This document shows positions 12,201 to 24,060 of a DNA stretch of 64,000 nucleotides, in pieces. Source of the DNA: Selaginella moellendorffii. Its lineage: Eukaryota; Streptophyta; Lycopodiopsida; Selaginellales; Selaginellaceae. Under the pieces are notes generated by a model. That model was not told the origin of the DNA, did no database searches, and saw only the letters and a program-made list of their open reading frames with translations. The stretch is from positions 2,342,655-2,406,654 of the forward strand of contig NW_003314275.1 in assembly GCF_000143415.4 (NCBI RefSeq), read 5' to 3'. The first letter of the stretch is position 1. Each line of letters begins with the position of its first letter. A program made the translations under genes and the position numbers.

Positions 12201-12529
12201 CCTCGAGCTGCACTGGTGGAGGTGGAGGAATGACCTGATTTGGAATAGGACTGGGAATATAAGGCTCAAGGAGAGAAGAGTGAAAAACGGGGTGAATTTG
12301 ATATGAGGAGGGAAGTGTAAGGCGATAAGTGATAGGATTAATGATGGCAATGATAGGGAAAGGATCGAGGCATTTGAAATCAAGTTTGGGACATAGTCTA
12401 GTGGTGGAGATATTTCACCTGAGGAGCCAGACTTTATCCCCGATATTATAAGGGGGACAATCCTGATGATAGATATTGGCAAATGTTTTGCTTTCAGGAC
12501 GCATCCATGACATGAGGGTTTTTCGCAAT

Positions 12530-13433
12530 TCAACCCTCAGGAACAAGATTGTAGCAAGGGAGCTGCTAACATTGTGAGATTCCTGAGCACGATGGAGGTG
12601 GAAGGAGATGGAGTTGTGGATTTCCTGGAGGTTGGAGATAAATGCCTCAAAGCGGGGATTTAAACGAGAGGATTCAGATGGAAAAGGAAATGAGAGATTG
12701 AATCGGGGATTTCGGCGAGAGTTCGCAAAGAAGGGGGAAACTCGAAGGGAGGAGTGAACAGAATTGTTATAAGAGAACTTAGCAAGGGGAAGGATATCAA
12801 ACTAGTCATCCTGATGATAGTTGATAAAGCACCATAGGAATTGTTTTAACGTCTGAATCGTTTGCTCGGATTGTCCATCAATTTAAGGATGATATGTTGA
12901 AGAGAGGTTGGCCTTCACTCCAAGCAGCTGCAAGAACTGTTGCCAGAAATGAGAGATGACCTGAGGTCCCCGATCCAAAACCACATCTGCAGGAATCCCA
13001 TGAAGTCCGAAAATTTCCCTGAATACCAATTTTGAAATATCCTCGCCCAAAAACTCCTTGGTATACGGCAGGAAGTGTGCCATCTTTGTGAAGCGATCCA
13101 CCACGACTAACATGCTGTTGAAGCCTCCAGAACTCGGAAGATCACTCAAGAAATCTATAGAGATGGATCCCAAGGACCTAAAGGGACCGGGAGGGAACAA
13201 AGCAAACTTGAAGGAAGGTGGTGAGGTACCTTATTCTGGGCGCAAGTGTCATAGGAGGTAACAAAAGCTTTGATGTAGTCATCCATGTGAGGCCACCAAA
13301 AGTCCTGTGCAACCAGCTCATAGGTTTTTGCAATGCCGAAGTGACCAGCAGTTGGGCTATTGTGGCACGCCATTAGGACCAACCTTCGAGCATCACCTTC
13401 AGGAATGTAAAGCTGCTCCCCACGGTACAACAA
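12530..13433 (-). pseudogene. chromovirus 1 integrase
   Basis: The zinc-binding N-terminus (GHFGIAKTYELVAQDFWW, then DTCAQNK) is followed by the catalytic core: SISIDFLSDLPSS with the first Asp, VVLDRGPQV with the second Asp, and DGQSEQ with the Glu. The frame changes near 13155-13200 and a stop precedes DGQSEQ, so the protein cannot be made as it stands. Integrase joins the retrotransposon cDNA to host DNA. Confidence 0.85.
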
Positions 13434-13703
13434 GCCATCTAAGAACTCGAACTTGTCAAATCACAGGCAGTCGAGAGTCACTGGGTGTTCAGCTTGAAGA
13501 TGGGGAAAAATGTCGCTGGTGAGATCGTTGGATTGAAGATCATTTTTGATCACATCCATCAATGAGGAGTCCTGAGGGGCCAGGGAAATTGCCATAACTT
13601 GAAGCCAATTAGGACCAAGGATAACCTGATCCTATTGATCGAAGGCAAGATTACTAGGCTTGAGATTGAGATAGGAGCGCCTTGAAAGAGCATCAGGAAG
13701 GCC

Positions 13704-15108
13704 TTAAAGCTTTCCAGGTTTGTACTTGATAACAAAGTCAAACTGACTCAGGAATTGTGCCCACCTTGTCTGACGACGGTTCAAAACTCGGGAAGTGGCA
13801 AAGTACTCGAGATTTTTGTGATCCGTCCAGACTGTTGTTTGATGGCTTGCCCCCTCCAAAAAACGACGCCACTCTCCAAAGGAATCCACGATGGCAAGGA
13901 GCTCCTTGTCGTGGATTTCGTAATTGATCTCCGCAGGCTTGGAATTTTTGAGAATGGAAAGCGACTGGATGAAATTTCTGATTTGCTCCGAGTTGAGACA
14001 ACATAGCACCGATGGCAAAATTGGAGGCGTCAGCCTTGATGAAGAAAGGTTGTGAGGGATCAGTGTGGATCAAGATGGGAGCAGAACTGAAGGCCACCTT
14101 GAGTGTGTCGAAGGCTTGCTGGGTAGTAGTAGACCAAGAGAAGGGAACATCCTTGCGAGTGAAATGCGTGAGAGGAAGGACAATGTCAGACTAGTGATCA
14201 ATGAATTTGCAGTAGAAGTTGGCGAAGCCAAAGAAAACGTGAACGTCCAACATTGATTATGGAGGCTCTTATTTGAGAATAGTCTTGACTTTGGTAGGAT
14301 CCATCATGATACCCTTAGAAGTGACAATGTACCTAAGGAACTCCATAGACTCTTGATCGAAGGAACATTTTTCAAGCTTCGCATATAACCCGTGTTCCCG
14401 CAACTTCACCAGCACCTTGCGCACATGCTTGTCATGCTCCTCCTGAGTTTTTGAGTAGATGAGGATGTCGTCGAGGTAGACGATCATTATCTGATCAAGA
14501 AACTCCCGAAAGATGTTGTTCGCCATGTGTTGGAAAACTGTTGGAGCATTTGTCAAGCCAAGTGGCATGACAGTGTACTCGAAGTGGTCATAGCAGGTTC
14601 GGAACGCAGTCTTCCATTTGTCGCTAGGCCGGATCCGGATCAGGTTGTATGTTCCACGGAGGTCGATCTTTGTGAAGAAGCGGGCACTACTGAGGCGTTC
14701 CAATAGGTCCGAGATTAGGGGTAGCGGATAACGGTTCCGAACAGTCACTATGTTCAAACCTCGGTAGTCGATAACTAGCCGCAAAATCCCATCCTTCTTC
14801 TTGACAAAGAAGACAGATGCTCCAGCCGGGGATTGTGAATGCTGAATGTACCCCGAGGCAAGATTCTCATCCACGTACCCTTTGAGGGCTTTAAGCTTGG
14901 ACAGAGATAACCCCTAGATAGGCCCCCACAAAGGTGACGCTCCTTCCTGTAAATCAATGGGACAGTCATAAGGCCGATGAATAGGCAGTACACTAGTTTT
15001 TTTCTTGTCAAACACATCCCCAAAATCATGATACTTCTCAGGAAGACTGACAGGAAAAACATGCAAAGCAAAAAGGAAAATAGGTTCTTCATGAAGGAGT
15101 TCTTTCAT
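13704..15108 (-). pseudogene. chromovirus 1 reverse transcriptase and RNase H
   Basis: The RT palm is well preserved: FVKKKDGILRLVIDYRGLN, FFTKIDLRGTYNLIRI, MPLGLTNAPTVFQ and the catalytic YLDD (IVYLDDILIYSK). RNase H follows with [23 protein letters not shown] and [11 protein letters not shown]. Frames break near 14270, 14740 and 14900. The catalytic residues are still readable, so the element is fairly young. Confidence 0.9.
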
Positions 15109-15229
15109 AGTGATTGTGGAGATAGGAGGAGGCGTACGACTAAATGAAATGATGAGACAAGGATACTGTCTAGTGTAAAATGGAAGAGAGGGAAAAGAAG
15201 AGGGTGAAAACTTCGTAGAGTCAGGAATA

Positions 15230-15900
15230 GAACCCCAATTTGAGTTGAGGGAACTTTTCTTGAGTCCGACTCAATGAACAGTAGGGGAAGCTATAGGAGA
15301 TGGTGACGTGGGAGAGGCGAGCTGTAATTCCTTCCAACATATCTGAGGCTGGTGTAGTTGGAACCAAGGAAGGCCGAGCATCACAGAGGAGGACTTGCTG
15401 TTGATGATGTTGAAGGCGATATCAGTGATGGTGGACCTGATGTGTACTTGAACGGGCAATGTTTCTCTAAGGCCAGAAGATGGAGACACAAAATGTCCAC
15501 CTTCAACCCTCAGATCCTGTATGGTAGGAGAAAGAGGAACATGATGTCAGGTAGCAAAGTCTGTGTCCATGAAGTAGGAAATTGCACCCGAGTCCAATAG
15601 CGCCAAAGCCTTGAGTCCTGATTGTGTGGTGAAAGAAAGGAGACATGGGATGTGGAAGTTGTGGGAATTGATGGTGGCTTTGATGAAAGGTGGTGAGGAA
15701 CTTGGTAAAGAAGAAAAGTGATTTTTATTCAGGGAGTCCAAACAGACAGCTCCTACTCTGTTTGGATAAGGTTGTTTCCCGACTGCAACAAACGTGGACC
15801 TTGAGGCAGAATGAACTCGAGCAGTCAAGGAGGCTTCTTGGGACACACAGTTGCTTTGTGATTAGGATCAGCACAGTAGAGACAAAGATTATGAGATATT
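15230..15900 (-). pseudogene. chromovirus 1 gag zinc knuckle and protease
   Basis: The minus strand reads CLYCADPNHKATVC (CCHC knuckle of gag) near 15860. It then carries an aspartic protease with ALLDSGAISYF (Asp-Ser-Gly active site) and VMLGLPWF. One stop separates the two halves. Confidence 0.8.
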
Positions 15901-16052
15901 CGCTTCTCAGCAGGACTCAACTTCCCTTTGATGAGTCAGGGAGTACCAGAAATATCCATCTGGACCAGAGTAGTAGGTTTGGGAGTATGCCCCGAAGACT
16001 CAAGCTGGGATTCCTAAGTCTAAGACAGGAAAACGGCGGCGCGGTGACTTTC

Positions 16053-16711
16053 CTAATGATGTTCAAAGAGACGATTGTCACATCGAATAGCTTTGTTAAT
16101 GGTGTCCAACAGGTCCGTGGGATCCTTCATAGTGAGCAACAAATCCTTGACACCATTGTTGAGGCCGAAACGAAATTGATCAATCAGGGCCTGCTCATCC
16201 CACTGAGTGTCCAAGGCAAGGAGTTGGAACTCTGCAGTATAGATCAAGGCAAGACGAGACCCTTGAGAGAGACATCTCATCTTTGTGGTGGCAGCCTGAA
16301 CCCGATCCATCTCACCAAAACATGTTTCGAGCTTCTCTTTGAACAACTGAAAATCCATCAGCTCCGGAACCACAACCCTTTCATGCTCTTCTCTAGGAGA
16401 GGAGAAAACCATGACAAAGCTTCACCTTCGAGCAATGTCCTAATCGCACCGATTTGAGACTTGTAAATGGGGTACCGCCAATGTTGAAGTGCGAAGATTA
16501 GCTCCATTTGGTTCAGGAATCCGAGAAGCTCTGAACACTTGCTTGAAAATTTCACTAGGAAACTCACTTTTGGTTCAGGAACTTTGTTGGATCCTTGAGC
16601 CAAAAGTGAAGCAAGCTCCTACTACATGCAAAGAAGGGTTGCCTTCAGCTCGGTATTCTCAAACTGGATTTTTGCAAGGACTTTGGCAAAGAAATTAGGA
16701 TGGCTTGGAGA
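16053..16711 (-). pseudogene. chromovirus 1 gag
   Basis: The capsid region matches Ty3 gag: LNQMELIFALQHWRYP, LEGEALSWFSPLLEK and FQLLALDTQWDEQALIDQF. The expected start codon near 16711 is ATA instead of ATG, and a stop follows LLCM near 16622. The inverted copy at 57810 keeps the ATG, so the ATA is a lesion private to this copy. Confidence 0.8.
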
Positions 16712-16815
16712 CTCTATCGGCAAAGAAGAAAGAAAAAGGGGGAAAAAGGTAAAGACAGTCAAACAATCAAAACGAGCTAAAGCAAAAATGAAAAAAAACA
16801 CAATCTGAATCAAAC

Positions 16816-17167
16816 TGTCAAGACCCCCAACAAGATTAAGACTCGAAAATGCAGAAAACAAAGAGAAAAGCTAGTGGAAAGGCTTTAAACTGGCGTTGAT
16901 TTAGATTGTGAAGAAATGGAACAAGGCTAACCTATATATATTATAGGTTAATAAAGTTCTGCCACTCTTAGATTGAAGACGGCCTAAATATAGCTAAGGT
17001 CGAGGAGGTGCCACGTCATCATCAGGAATGTGGCTTGAGATTCAGGAATCGTACAGGAAATCAGAGAGTCAAGAATAGGGAAGTGTCTCGAGAGTCAAAA
17101 ATGTGGTTTGCAGGTCAAGAATTTGGCGAGAGTCAGGAATGTGGCAAAAATTGAGGGATTCCTTACA
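16816..17167 (-). repeat. 5' LTR of chromovirus 1
   Basis: 352 bp; its minus-strand end TTGACA is followed at once by the putative primer-binding site. Confidence 0.92.
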
Positions 17168-17172
17168 CACTC

Positions 17173-18470
17173 AACTCTACCAAAAACTAGAGTTGTTTTA
17201 TATCATGAATAAAGTTCTACTTTTGGACAGAAAATTATCTAAGTCTACATTTAAATATAACAAAGCAAGTGAAAGTGGAGTTGAAAGAAATTTTTTAACA
17301 AACCTTGCATTGATCTTTTGGCAGGCCAAGATAGATCTATTGATATCCAAAGGAAGCTACATACTTATGGTTACTATCAATAATTTGAAATATTATCCCT
17401 GCAAATTATTAAGTTTCAGAATGTCTAATAAGCATATTATTGAATTCAAAGGTCTTCCTCCTTTAAATAGGATCCCTGCATTTCACGATCTCAAGTGTGA
17501 CGGTAATGATCTCTATTATTTCTAACTTGCAAAAAGCATATTACTACCTTTAGTGACCTGAAGGTCCTTTTAAAAATGTATGAATTAGTATTTGGATATT
17601 AAATGAAATATCTAAATAATCAGGTGCTAAAAGATTGATATTTGTGCCTATAAATATAGATGCATTCAACTTGAATCAATACAAAATAGTGTTAGCAAAA
17701 TATTTATTGATATGATATATTTGAATGGAATGTAGATCAAATTTAGTTTTAAAACTTACAAATATATAATTAAAAAACTAAATTTTTAATTTATAAATTT
17801 TTAATTTATAAATTTTTAATTTATAAATTTTATTTATTAGTTTATTAAGTTTTATGCTAACTTATTTATTAATGACTTATTTATTTGGTTAATATAAACT
17901 GAGGATTTTTGTTTTGTGCCTTGTAGCAATTGCCTAATATGTGTTTATATATTAAATTGTATTTTACACCACTTACTGAGTTTTAAATGTATTTTATAAA
18001 ATATAGAAGATAAACAATAATGCTAAAATTAAATGAATTAAATAACTAGAGTTAAATGAAATTAGATGGGAAACTTAATAAAAGGAATGTTTATTTATAA
18101 GTATTTTTAAGTTATAGTTTATACAACTTCAGTTTATAAGTTGATACAAATGAAAAAAATTAATACAAAAATAATATATTGTCCTGATCTTGTTTTATCC
18201 AAAATTCATGTTAATCATTCATCAATTTTTAATTTAGTTAGGACTTATATTCTTTTTCTTCCTTCAGCCCTCTCACCATTTTGCTTGTAATCAAATTCTA
18301 TTATAATTGATTTTTTGTCATAAATGGTGCAGATTTGGATTCATGCTCTTCATTACAAATATAGTTCTTCCACCACAAAAAAATTCTCTAGGCTTGTTGC
18401 AAAACCAATTGCTGGAGTCATTCCATTGTATATCTAGCAGACATGAAGCTATTTCGACCTAAAGCACATC
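17173..18470. repeat. AT-rich repeat, duplicated at 24.0-25.2 kb (inverted) and 58.2-59.0 kb (direct)
   Basis: This is the right flank of chromovirus 1. It is the reverse complement of about 23910-25170 and a direct match to 58172-59015. No gene is supported in it. The end at 18250-18466 matches the tail of block copy 2 (23910-24120) in inverted form. Tandem taatttataaatttt units lie at about 17780-17830. Confidence 0.75.
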
Positions 18471-19330
18471 TTTGTGTTCTTGTCCCTTCACTCCTTGGGC
18501 TAAATGCTCAAGAGTCATTCTATACTCTAATTCTTTTGTTTCTTGGCTCTAAATTTGGGAGTTGAGCTCTATCCCTTCGTTTAGTAGCCCAAGGCCCTGA
18601 AACTCAAGTTCCAATCCACTTGTAAGCAACCAAAAGGAACGACTCGAGAGACGATCCATGGGGTTCAAATATAGAGGGAAAGGGCCCATGAACAAGAGTG
18701 CACCCCCTTTTCCAATCAGTTAAGGGTCTTGGGATATTTGGGGTTAAGCGTCCTTGGGTTTGAATAGTACTGGGCTAGGTGACCTCCCGGGAAGTCCAAA
18801 CTCAGGAGCTTACATTTGGTATCAGAGGGGTCTCGGGTCCGACTCTGTTGGTTGGCTAAGGGAATCACACCACATGTTGATTGACATCTGGCTGGTCCAG
18901 TTTGCTCCCGCTGGGCTCGACTCGAGGGGTAGGGTGTCAAGAGAGCGAGGCTCTCGAGAGAGTTGCGGCTCTCAGCTTCCGTTCACGAGGGCGTGAACTT
19001 GCAGGGAAGCGTGGTGGATTGTAAGCAACCAAAGGGAACGACTCGAGAGACGATCCATGGGGTTCAAATATAGAGGGAAAGGGCCCATGAACAAGAGTGC
19101 ACCCCTTTTTCCAATCGGTTAAGGGTCTTGGGATATTTGGGGTTAAGCGTCCTTGGGTTTGAATAGTACTGGGCTGGGTGACCTCTCGGGAAGTCCAAAC
19201 TCAGGAGTTTACACCACTATCCCTAGATACATGGTATGTGGCATGTGGCATATAAAAGGATAAGTTATGCTTTGTGGTTATCCTATGGTAAATCACTATA
19301 GAATAAAGGGTGAAAATCACGTATGCTATA
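18470..19330 (+). mobile_element. truncated LTR family A carrying the TRIM insertion
   Basis: 18470-18620 and 19214-19330 together match the 3' half of the 1.1-kb LTR (compare 27890-28140). The TRIM element splits it exactly at the CCACT duplication. Confidence 0.75.
18621..19213 (+). mobile_element. TRIM-like miniature LTR retrotransposon, TSD CCACT
   Basis: Two 194-bp direct repeats (18621-18814 and 19020-19213, both TGTAAG...TTACA) enclose only 205 bp. Right after the first comes TGGTATCAGAG (18817-18827), the classic primer site for initiator tRNA-Met. A purine-rich run (ggaagcgtggtgga) precedes the second. CCACT duplicates flank the element at 18616-18620 and 19214-19218. It has no coding capacity, so it must be mobilised in trans. 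Confidence 0.92.
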
Positions 19331-20570
19331 CTCACTGTTCATAGTAGTGTTCACCACCACCACTATTAATTTAGAGCTTGAATGCCTATCCACTAAATTT
19401 TACTAACCTTTGATACTTCTTCACTATGTAACTATACCCTTGGTCACTAAACAAAAGGATTATTCCTCTTGCTTTCCATAATTTAAGACTTTAGAATGAT
19501 AATTCGAAACATTGCAACTCAATGTAAGTCTCATGGGCATATGTACTCCCCCTATCTTCTGCCATTAGGATGCCCTAACCATGTGGCTAAAGCAAGGTTC
19601 TAATGAGCCATACAAGACAATGCCACTCATACTTGAATTGGGAACATTAATCATTTGATCTTTCACAACTATTAAATACTTCATCAAATAACCCCATTTA
19701 TCTATCCATATTCACTTTAGCCTTAGACTCTTTAGTAATTATATCATTTTCCACCACATGGGTGTAGTCTTCCTTGGTCATATTAACCTTTTTTAGCCTC
19801 ATTGATTCCACTTTGTAAGGATTTATTAAACCCCTTAGCATCTGGAGACAATCGCTTTAGGCTTTCACCCTTGGATTTAGTCTTGGTCTCAGTCTCAGTT
19901 TTGGTCTTGGCCTTAGTCTTGGTTTCAATCTCAATCTCGCTCTCGGATTTGAATTTGAATTTGGACTCCCTCTCAAACCCAATCTTGACCTTCATTTCTC
20001 ATACTTGATATTGGACTCCGTCTCAGACTTGGTACCAAAGTTGAAATCAGTCCTAGACTCAGTCTTAGACTAAGTCTCAGATTTGGTTTTAACACTTTTA
20101 TGTCTTATAACATTTACCATGTGTTAATTCTTTTTGTATTTTGTTTTAAAGACTTATTTTATCAATCATTTTATGCTCATTCCCATTTTCAACTTTTTGA
20201 GTTGAAACTTTTAGTTGAACTTCCACTTTAGCCATTGTCACATGATATATTTTCAACTCCATTTTGGTGCTTAGGGATTTGTGTCTTACCGATCAAAACA
20301 TGATTCTTGAAATGTAACCATATACCACAACATGCCTTGATTGCTGCCACAAACAGCCAAATGCAAATTCCTAGCTTTTGATATGACTTGCAAAGTGCTC
20401 AAAGTGATCTTTGGTTCCATATCCACAAGGAGGCAATGGAAAGGTTCCATTTGCCTTGGAATCCCAATGGAAAACCAAATAAGTGGTTGGAACCATTCCA
20501 AACATTAAAGGAAAATCATAAAACAAGTATTAAATAAAAAAATCAATCAATTAATCAAATATTAAAGGAT
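19331..20570. other. gene-free stretch with a TC-rich 12-mer repeat
   Basis: No gene is recognised. At 19868-20090 the sequence is an imperfect repeat built on ctcggt/ctcagt hexamers, related to the array at 33085-33340. The rest is AT-rich unique DNA. Confidence 0.5.
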
Positions 20571-20574
20571 CCTG

Positions 20575-21133
20575 CCATGTTGAGTTAAGAGACTGATCAT
20601 AAAGAATTTTCAATCTGGAGAGAATGAGCCTCTTGTATGCAAAAGACAGGATCATAATCCAGCTGCAAATTTCTTGGGGAATCACACCTTGTGAATTGGT
20701 TCCCACTATATCTGAGGTATGTGGAATTCAAGCTTTTTTACTGGAACGTTGCCACTCAACTTGTTGGATATGACAAAGGAGAACAAACTTGTCAACTTCA
20801 TCAGCTCAAGCGGGCCTGTGAGATTGTTTTGTGCAAAGTTGACCACTTTGAGGTATAAGCAGTTCGCTAGCCTTGAGCTGATTTCTCTGTGGAACTTGTT
20901 CACAGAGATCCACGTAAGGCAGGTGCACCAAAAGTTGGCACCTTGCTCTGTATCGAGTTTCCATGGAGGTTGAGATAACCAAGGTTTGTGCACTTATCCA
21001 GTGGAGGAACTTCATTGCTGAGTTTGTTGTCACTCAAGTCAAATATCTCTAGACGATCCAGCTGACTAAATCCTCTTCGAATGCTACCTGATATATTGTT
21101 ATAGTTGAGATGCAATCGCTGGAGAGTCTTCAT
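20575..21133 (-). pseudogene. leucine-rich repeat receptor-like fragment
   Basis: The minus strand encodes LRR units: LQRLHLNYNNISGSI, LEIFDLSDNKLSNEVP, LGYLNLHGNSIQSKVP and LKVVNFAQNNLTGPL, with N-x-L-x-G spacing typical of plant LRR receptor kinases. Frames break at least twice (near 20900 and 20990). Neither a signal peptide nor a kinase domain is present. It is a truncated fragment abutting block copy 2 and probably arrived with it. Confidence 0.7.
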
Positions 21134-21159
21134 CTATGTGATCGAATGTGGAATGGGCT

Positions 21160-24060
21160 TCCTTTTCCAGCTACTCAAGCTCATATGGGTATGTAATTAT
21201 CCTTTTTTTCTGCCATCAAACATCTTCTGTCTTGGGGAATTGCAAGCTTGGCAAGGCCGCCTTGGGAGAGAACGTCAAGACACAGATCGTATCTTCAACT
21301 TGAGCTCTTCAAGCTCTCGTATTGCAGTTGTTTGTTGATTTTTCTTGTTTGTATATAGAGGCCTGCATTTCTGTAGACGAGTGAGAGAAGCACGATCTTT
21401 CTGCCGAGGTAGTGTCTCGCGGAAGTTGCAGATGGAAACTTTTTCAATTTTTGTGTAGTTGTATCCGTGCCCCAAAGGATCTCGAGTCCATCGTGCGTTT
21501 GTGAAATCGTCTGGAGGCAAAGAGCAGTAAGTGATACACTCTTGTCTGTAAAAAATTCTCATCGAATATGACAGGTTTCCATTTCTCTTGGATCCAAACA
21601 CCGGCGTGTCAATGTACGAGAGCTGTGAGTAACTTTCTCGTTTTCTTTCCATCACAATCAGCTTGCATGAATGCCTCTGGCAGCCGATATTGTCAACTAC
21701 TTGTTCCAGGAATATGGTGAGAGAAGCAAGCCAACATTCGGGATTTTAGAAAGGTAAGAAGTTTTATTGAAGTGTAAACTCTTCGGTATTTCATCATAGT
21801 GTGTTCCAGCAATTTAGTCACTGGCTGGGTGCCGACAATAATACGAGCAGGGGGAGGCATGTCACTGTGGAATGGAGCATTGCCAAATCCTCCACAGAAG
21901 CTACTTGAGCTCTACTCGAACAACCATGTAAAGCGCTTTGTTTTCAAAGAATTCTAAAAGTTTTTGGTAGTTTGCAAGGCTCGTAAGAGAAGCCCTGTGC
22001 GAGCTGGAACTTCCTTACATCCTCTGGAACACGGGCAAAGGGTCACTTAATTGCTCCAAGCTCAAGCAAATCTCGGGTTCAACACAGGTAACCTTTTGGT
22101 CTATCTTTTCCCTTCATTATCATTGTCAAGAACAGGTTCCACTGGTTGATCCCAACACTGGCATACAAATAGTCCCCTATCTCTTCGCTAACTATAATTC
22201 GAACCGATGCAGATTTTCCTATCAGCTATCATCATGTTCACTCCATTGAGTGGTACTAATAGTGTATCGCGCTTTTCTCCCAAGAACAGGGAAATGGCAG
22301 TTGCTACCATCAGCAAACGGAGGTACCAGCTAAACAGCAGTGTTCCCACAACTATGGACTGGTTGGCTTTCTAGAACGTGTACGGGTGATCTGTACTAGA
22401 GAGAGAAAGAGTTTAGGGTAGGCATTGTTTTTGTACCCCATTTTCAAGAAATGAGGCATTTGGCGCATCACCTGGTCGCTTTTCTGCTACCGCCGGGAAC
22501 GAGCTCAAGGTTGGGAGGTATGGGTCATGATGTGGAGATCGTTCGTGATTTGGGGTCGTGTCCTTCTTGGTAGGAAGAGAGGAAATTCTGCTTCGCATGC
22601 ATCCAGGATGTCCCTGGGGGGAGGGTGTGATGTCCTGGACTGAGAAAACCCAAAACGATGGCTGGGACAGCAGTGCTTGGGCAGAATTTGAGAGCTTTGG
22701 ATGCGCACACAGTGGCTATCATCCCTGGACACATCGATGAAGGTCCCAGGCTGCATGTGGAAAGTGTTAAGTCTTTCTTTCTTGACTTCTCGACTCACTG
22801 ACCAAACTTTTTGTGACGAGGTTTGAAGTTCTGGAGAGCAAGGACGAGCTTGATCTCATTGGACAACAACCACCAGAACCGCTGCGGCAGTTTAACCAGC
22901 GCTTTCAGTCTTATATTCGTAAATTCGTCCTGTGTGGCGACTTGATACGGCTGTGCATCACTTTGCCAAGTTCCAGCCTTCTTGGATTGGTCCTTATCAG
23001 GTACTTTCTCGTGCTGGCACTAATTCGTATTGGCTAGCAGAGTTGACGGGCAGGAAACCGAGTTCATCTCAAACGGTATTTCTTTTGACTGGTACAGTTC
23101 ACGTTTCGTTTCGTTTCTATTGTTTTAATGCTGTGAGTGTCTTTGCGAGAACTATTTTGTTACTAACAGGCCCGAACCTGATTCGGGAGCAGGACACTGT
23201 CTCCTGGGATAAGTTCTGTCCCATTCGCGATGCGGAGACAGCTTGTTGAGGGGCACGATCCTGTGGTACGTAATGCTTCTCTCTCCCCTGTCTCTTGAGG
23301 TTTCCAATCGTCACAGTTCTGAGGTGCATTCTTTGTCTCAAATCGCTAAGAATGTTAATCTGCATTTCCTTGCTTTCTGTCATAACTGTTACATTTGAAC
23401 TGCTTTCTATGTTTTCTTGTTCCGTGGTCTCGTTCGTCTAGTTGTGGCCTGTCGATAACAATCTTTCACTGGGGATGGCCAAAGCGCTTGGTCTCTCTGG
23501 CGTTGGAAAGTTTCATGGCGGTTGGTTCTCGTTGACAGTTGGCCAAGTCGCTTGGTCCTTTCGGCTTGTCAATCGACTGCCTACGACGGGCTGCTTCAAG
23601 GATGGATGAGACACGAGAAATTCATGTGTGATGCCTTTCTGTGCTTATTGTCTTTCTTTCATACCATTGCCTCGGAGCTTGAACATCGATGCTACCTCAG
23701 AATCTTTGACTTTGGACCTCCAATCACTTGGGATTGAGACTCATTCGCCCCTTGAGAGTTGCACACCATCAACACTGAATCTCTTAGTATCTGCGCACTT
23801 GGGACGTGCTTTCCCCAGTGAGTCGCCAAATACGAAACGTACAGGAGAGTGTTATAAGAGGGTAGACATTCTTTGGATGATGTTAGTGCATAGGTCATGA
23901 AGGGAACCGCCATGGAGATGTGCTCCAGGTCGAGATAGCTTCGTGTCGGCTGGATATGCAGTGGAATGACTCCAGCAGTTGGTTTTGCAACAAGCCTGGA
24001 GAATCTTTTTGTGGTTGAAGAATATATTTGTAATGAAGAGCAAGAGTCCAAATCTGCATC
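21160..24060 (+). pseudogene. block copy 2: broken thioredoxin/GST-like gene plus downstream DNA
   Basis: A direct copy of about 4020-6970. Exon 1 is lost except for its end. Exon 2 with both neighbouring introns is deleted (ctgtcttggggaattgcaag), a deletion shared with copy 3. A further deletion in the CPFC exon removes the redox motif. The second domain exon (21975-22090) is still readable, but part of the last exon is missing. The copy ends in the AT-rich repeat at about 24060. Confidence 0.85.

Larger units (their letters stand above)
11568..17167 (-). mobile_element. full-length Ty3/gypsy chromovirus 1, TSD CACTC
   Basis: A 5600-bp element on the minus strand, bounded by LTRs 16816-17167 (5') and 11568-11918 (3') with TG...CA ends. 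The target duplication CACTC occurs at 11563-11567 and 17168-17172. A polypurine tract (minus GAGGAGGGGG, near 11921-11930) abuts the 3' LTR. After the 5' LTR the minus strand reads GTTTGATTCAGATTGTG, a primer site unlike the usual initiator-Met one. The order is gag, protease, RT, RNase H, integrase, chromodomain, as in chromoviruses. Several stops and frame breaks make it non-autonomous now. The empty site is preserved near 25150-25175. Confidence 0.93.
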
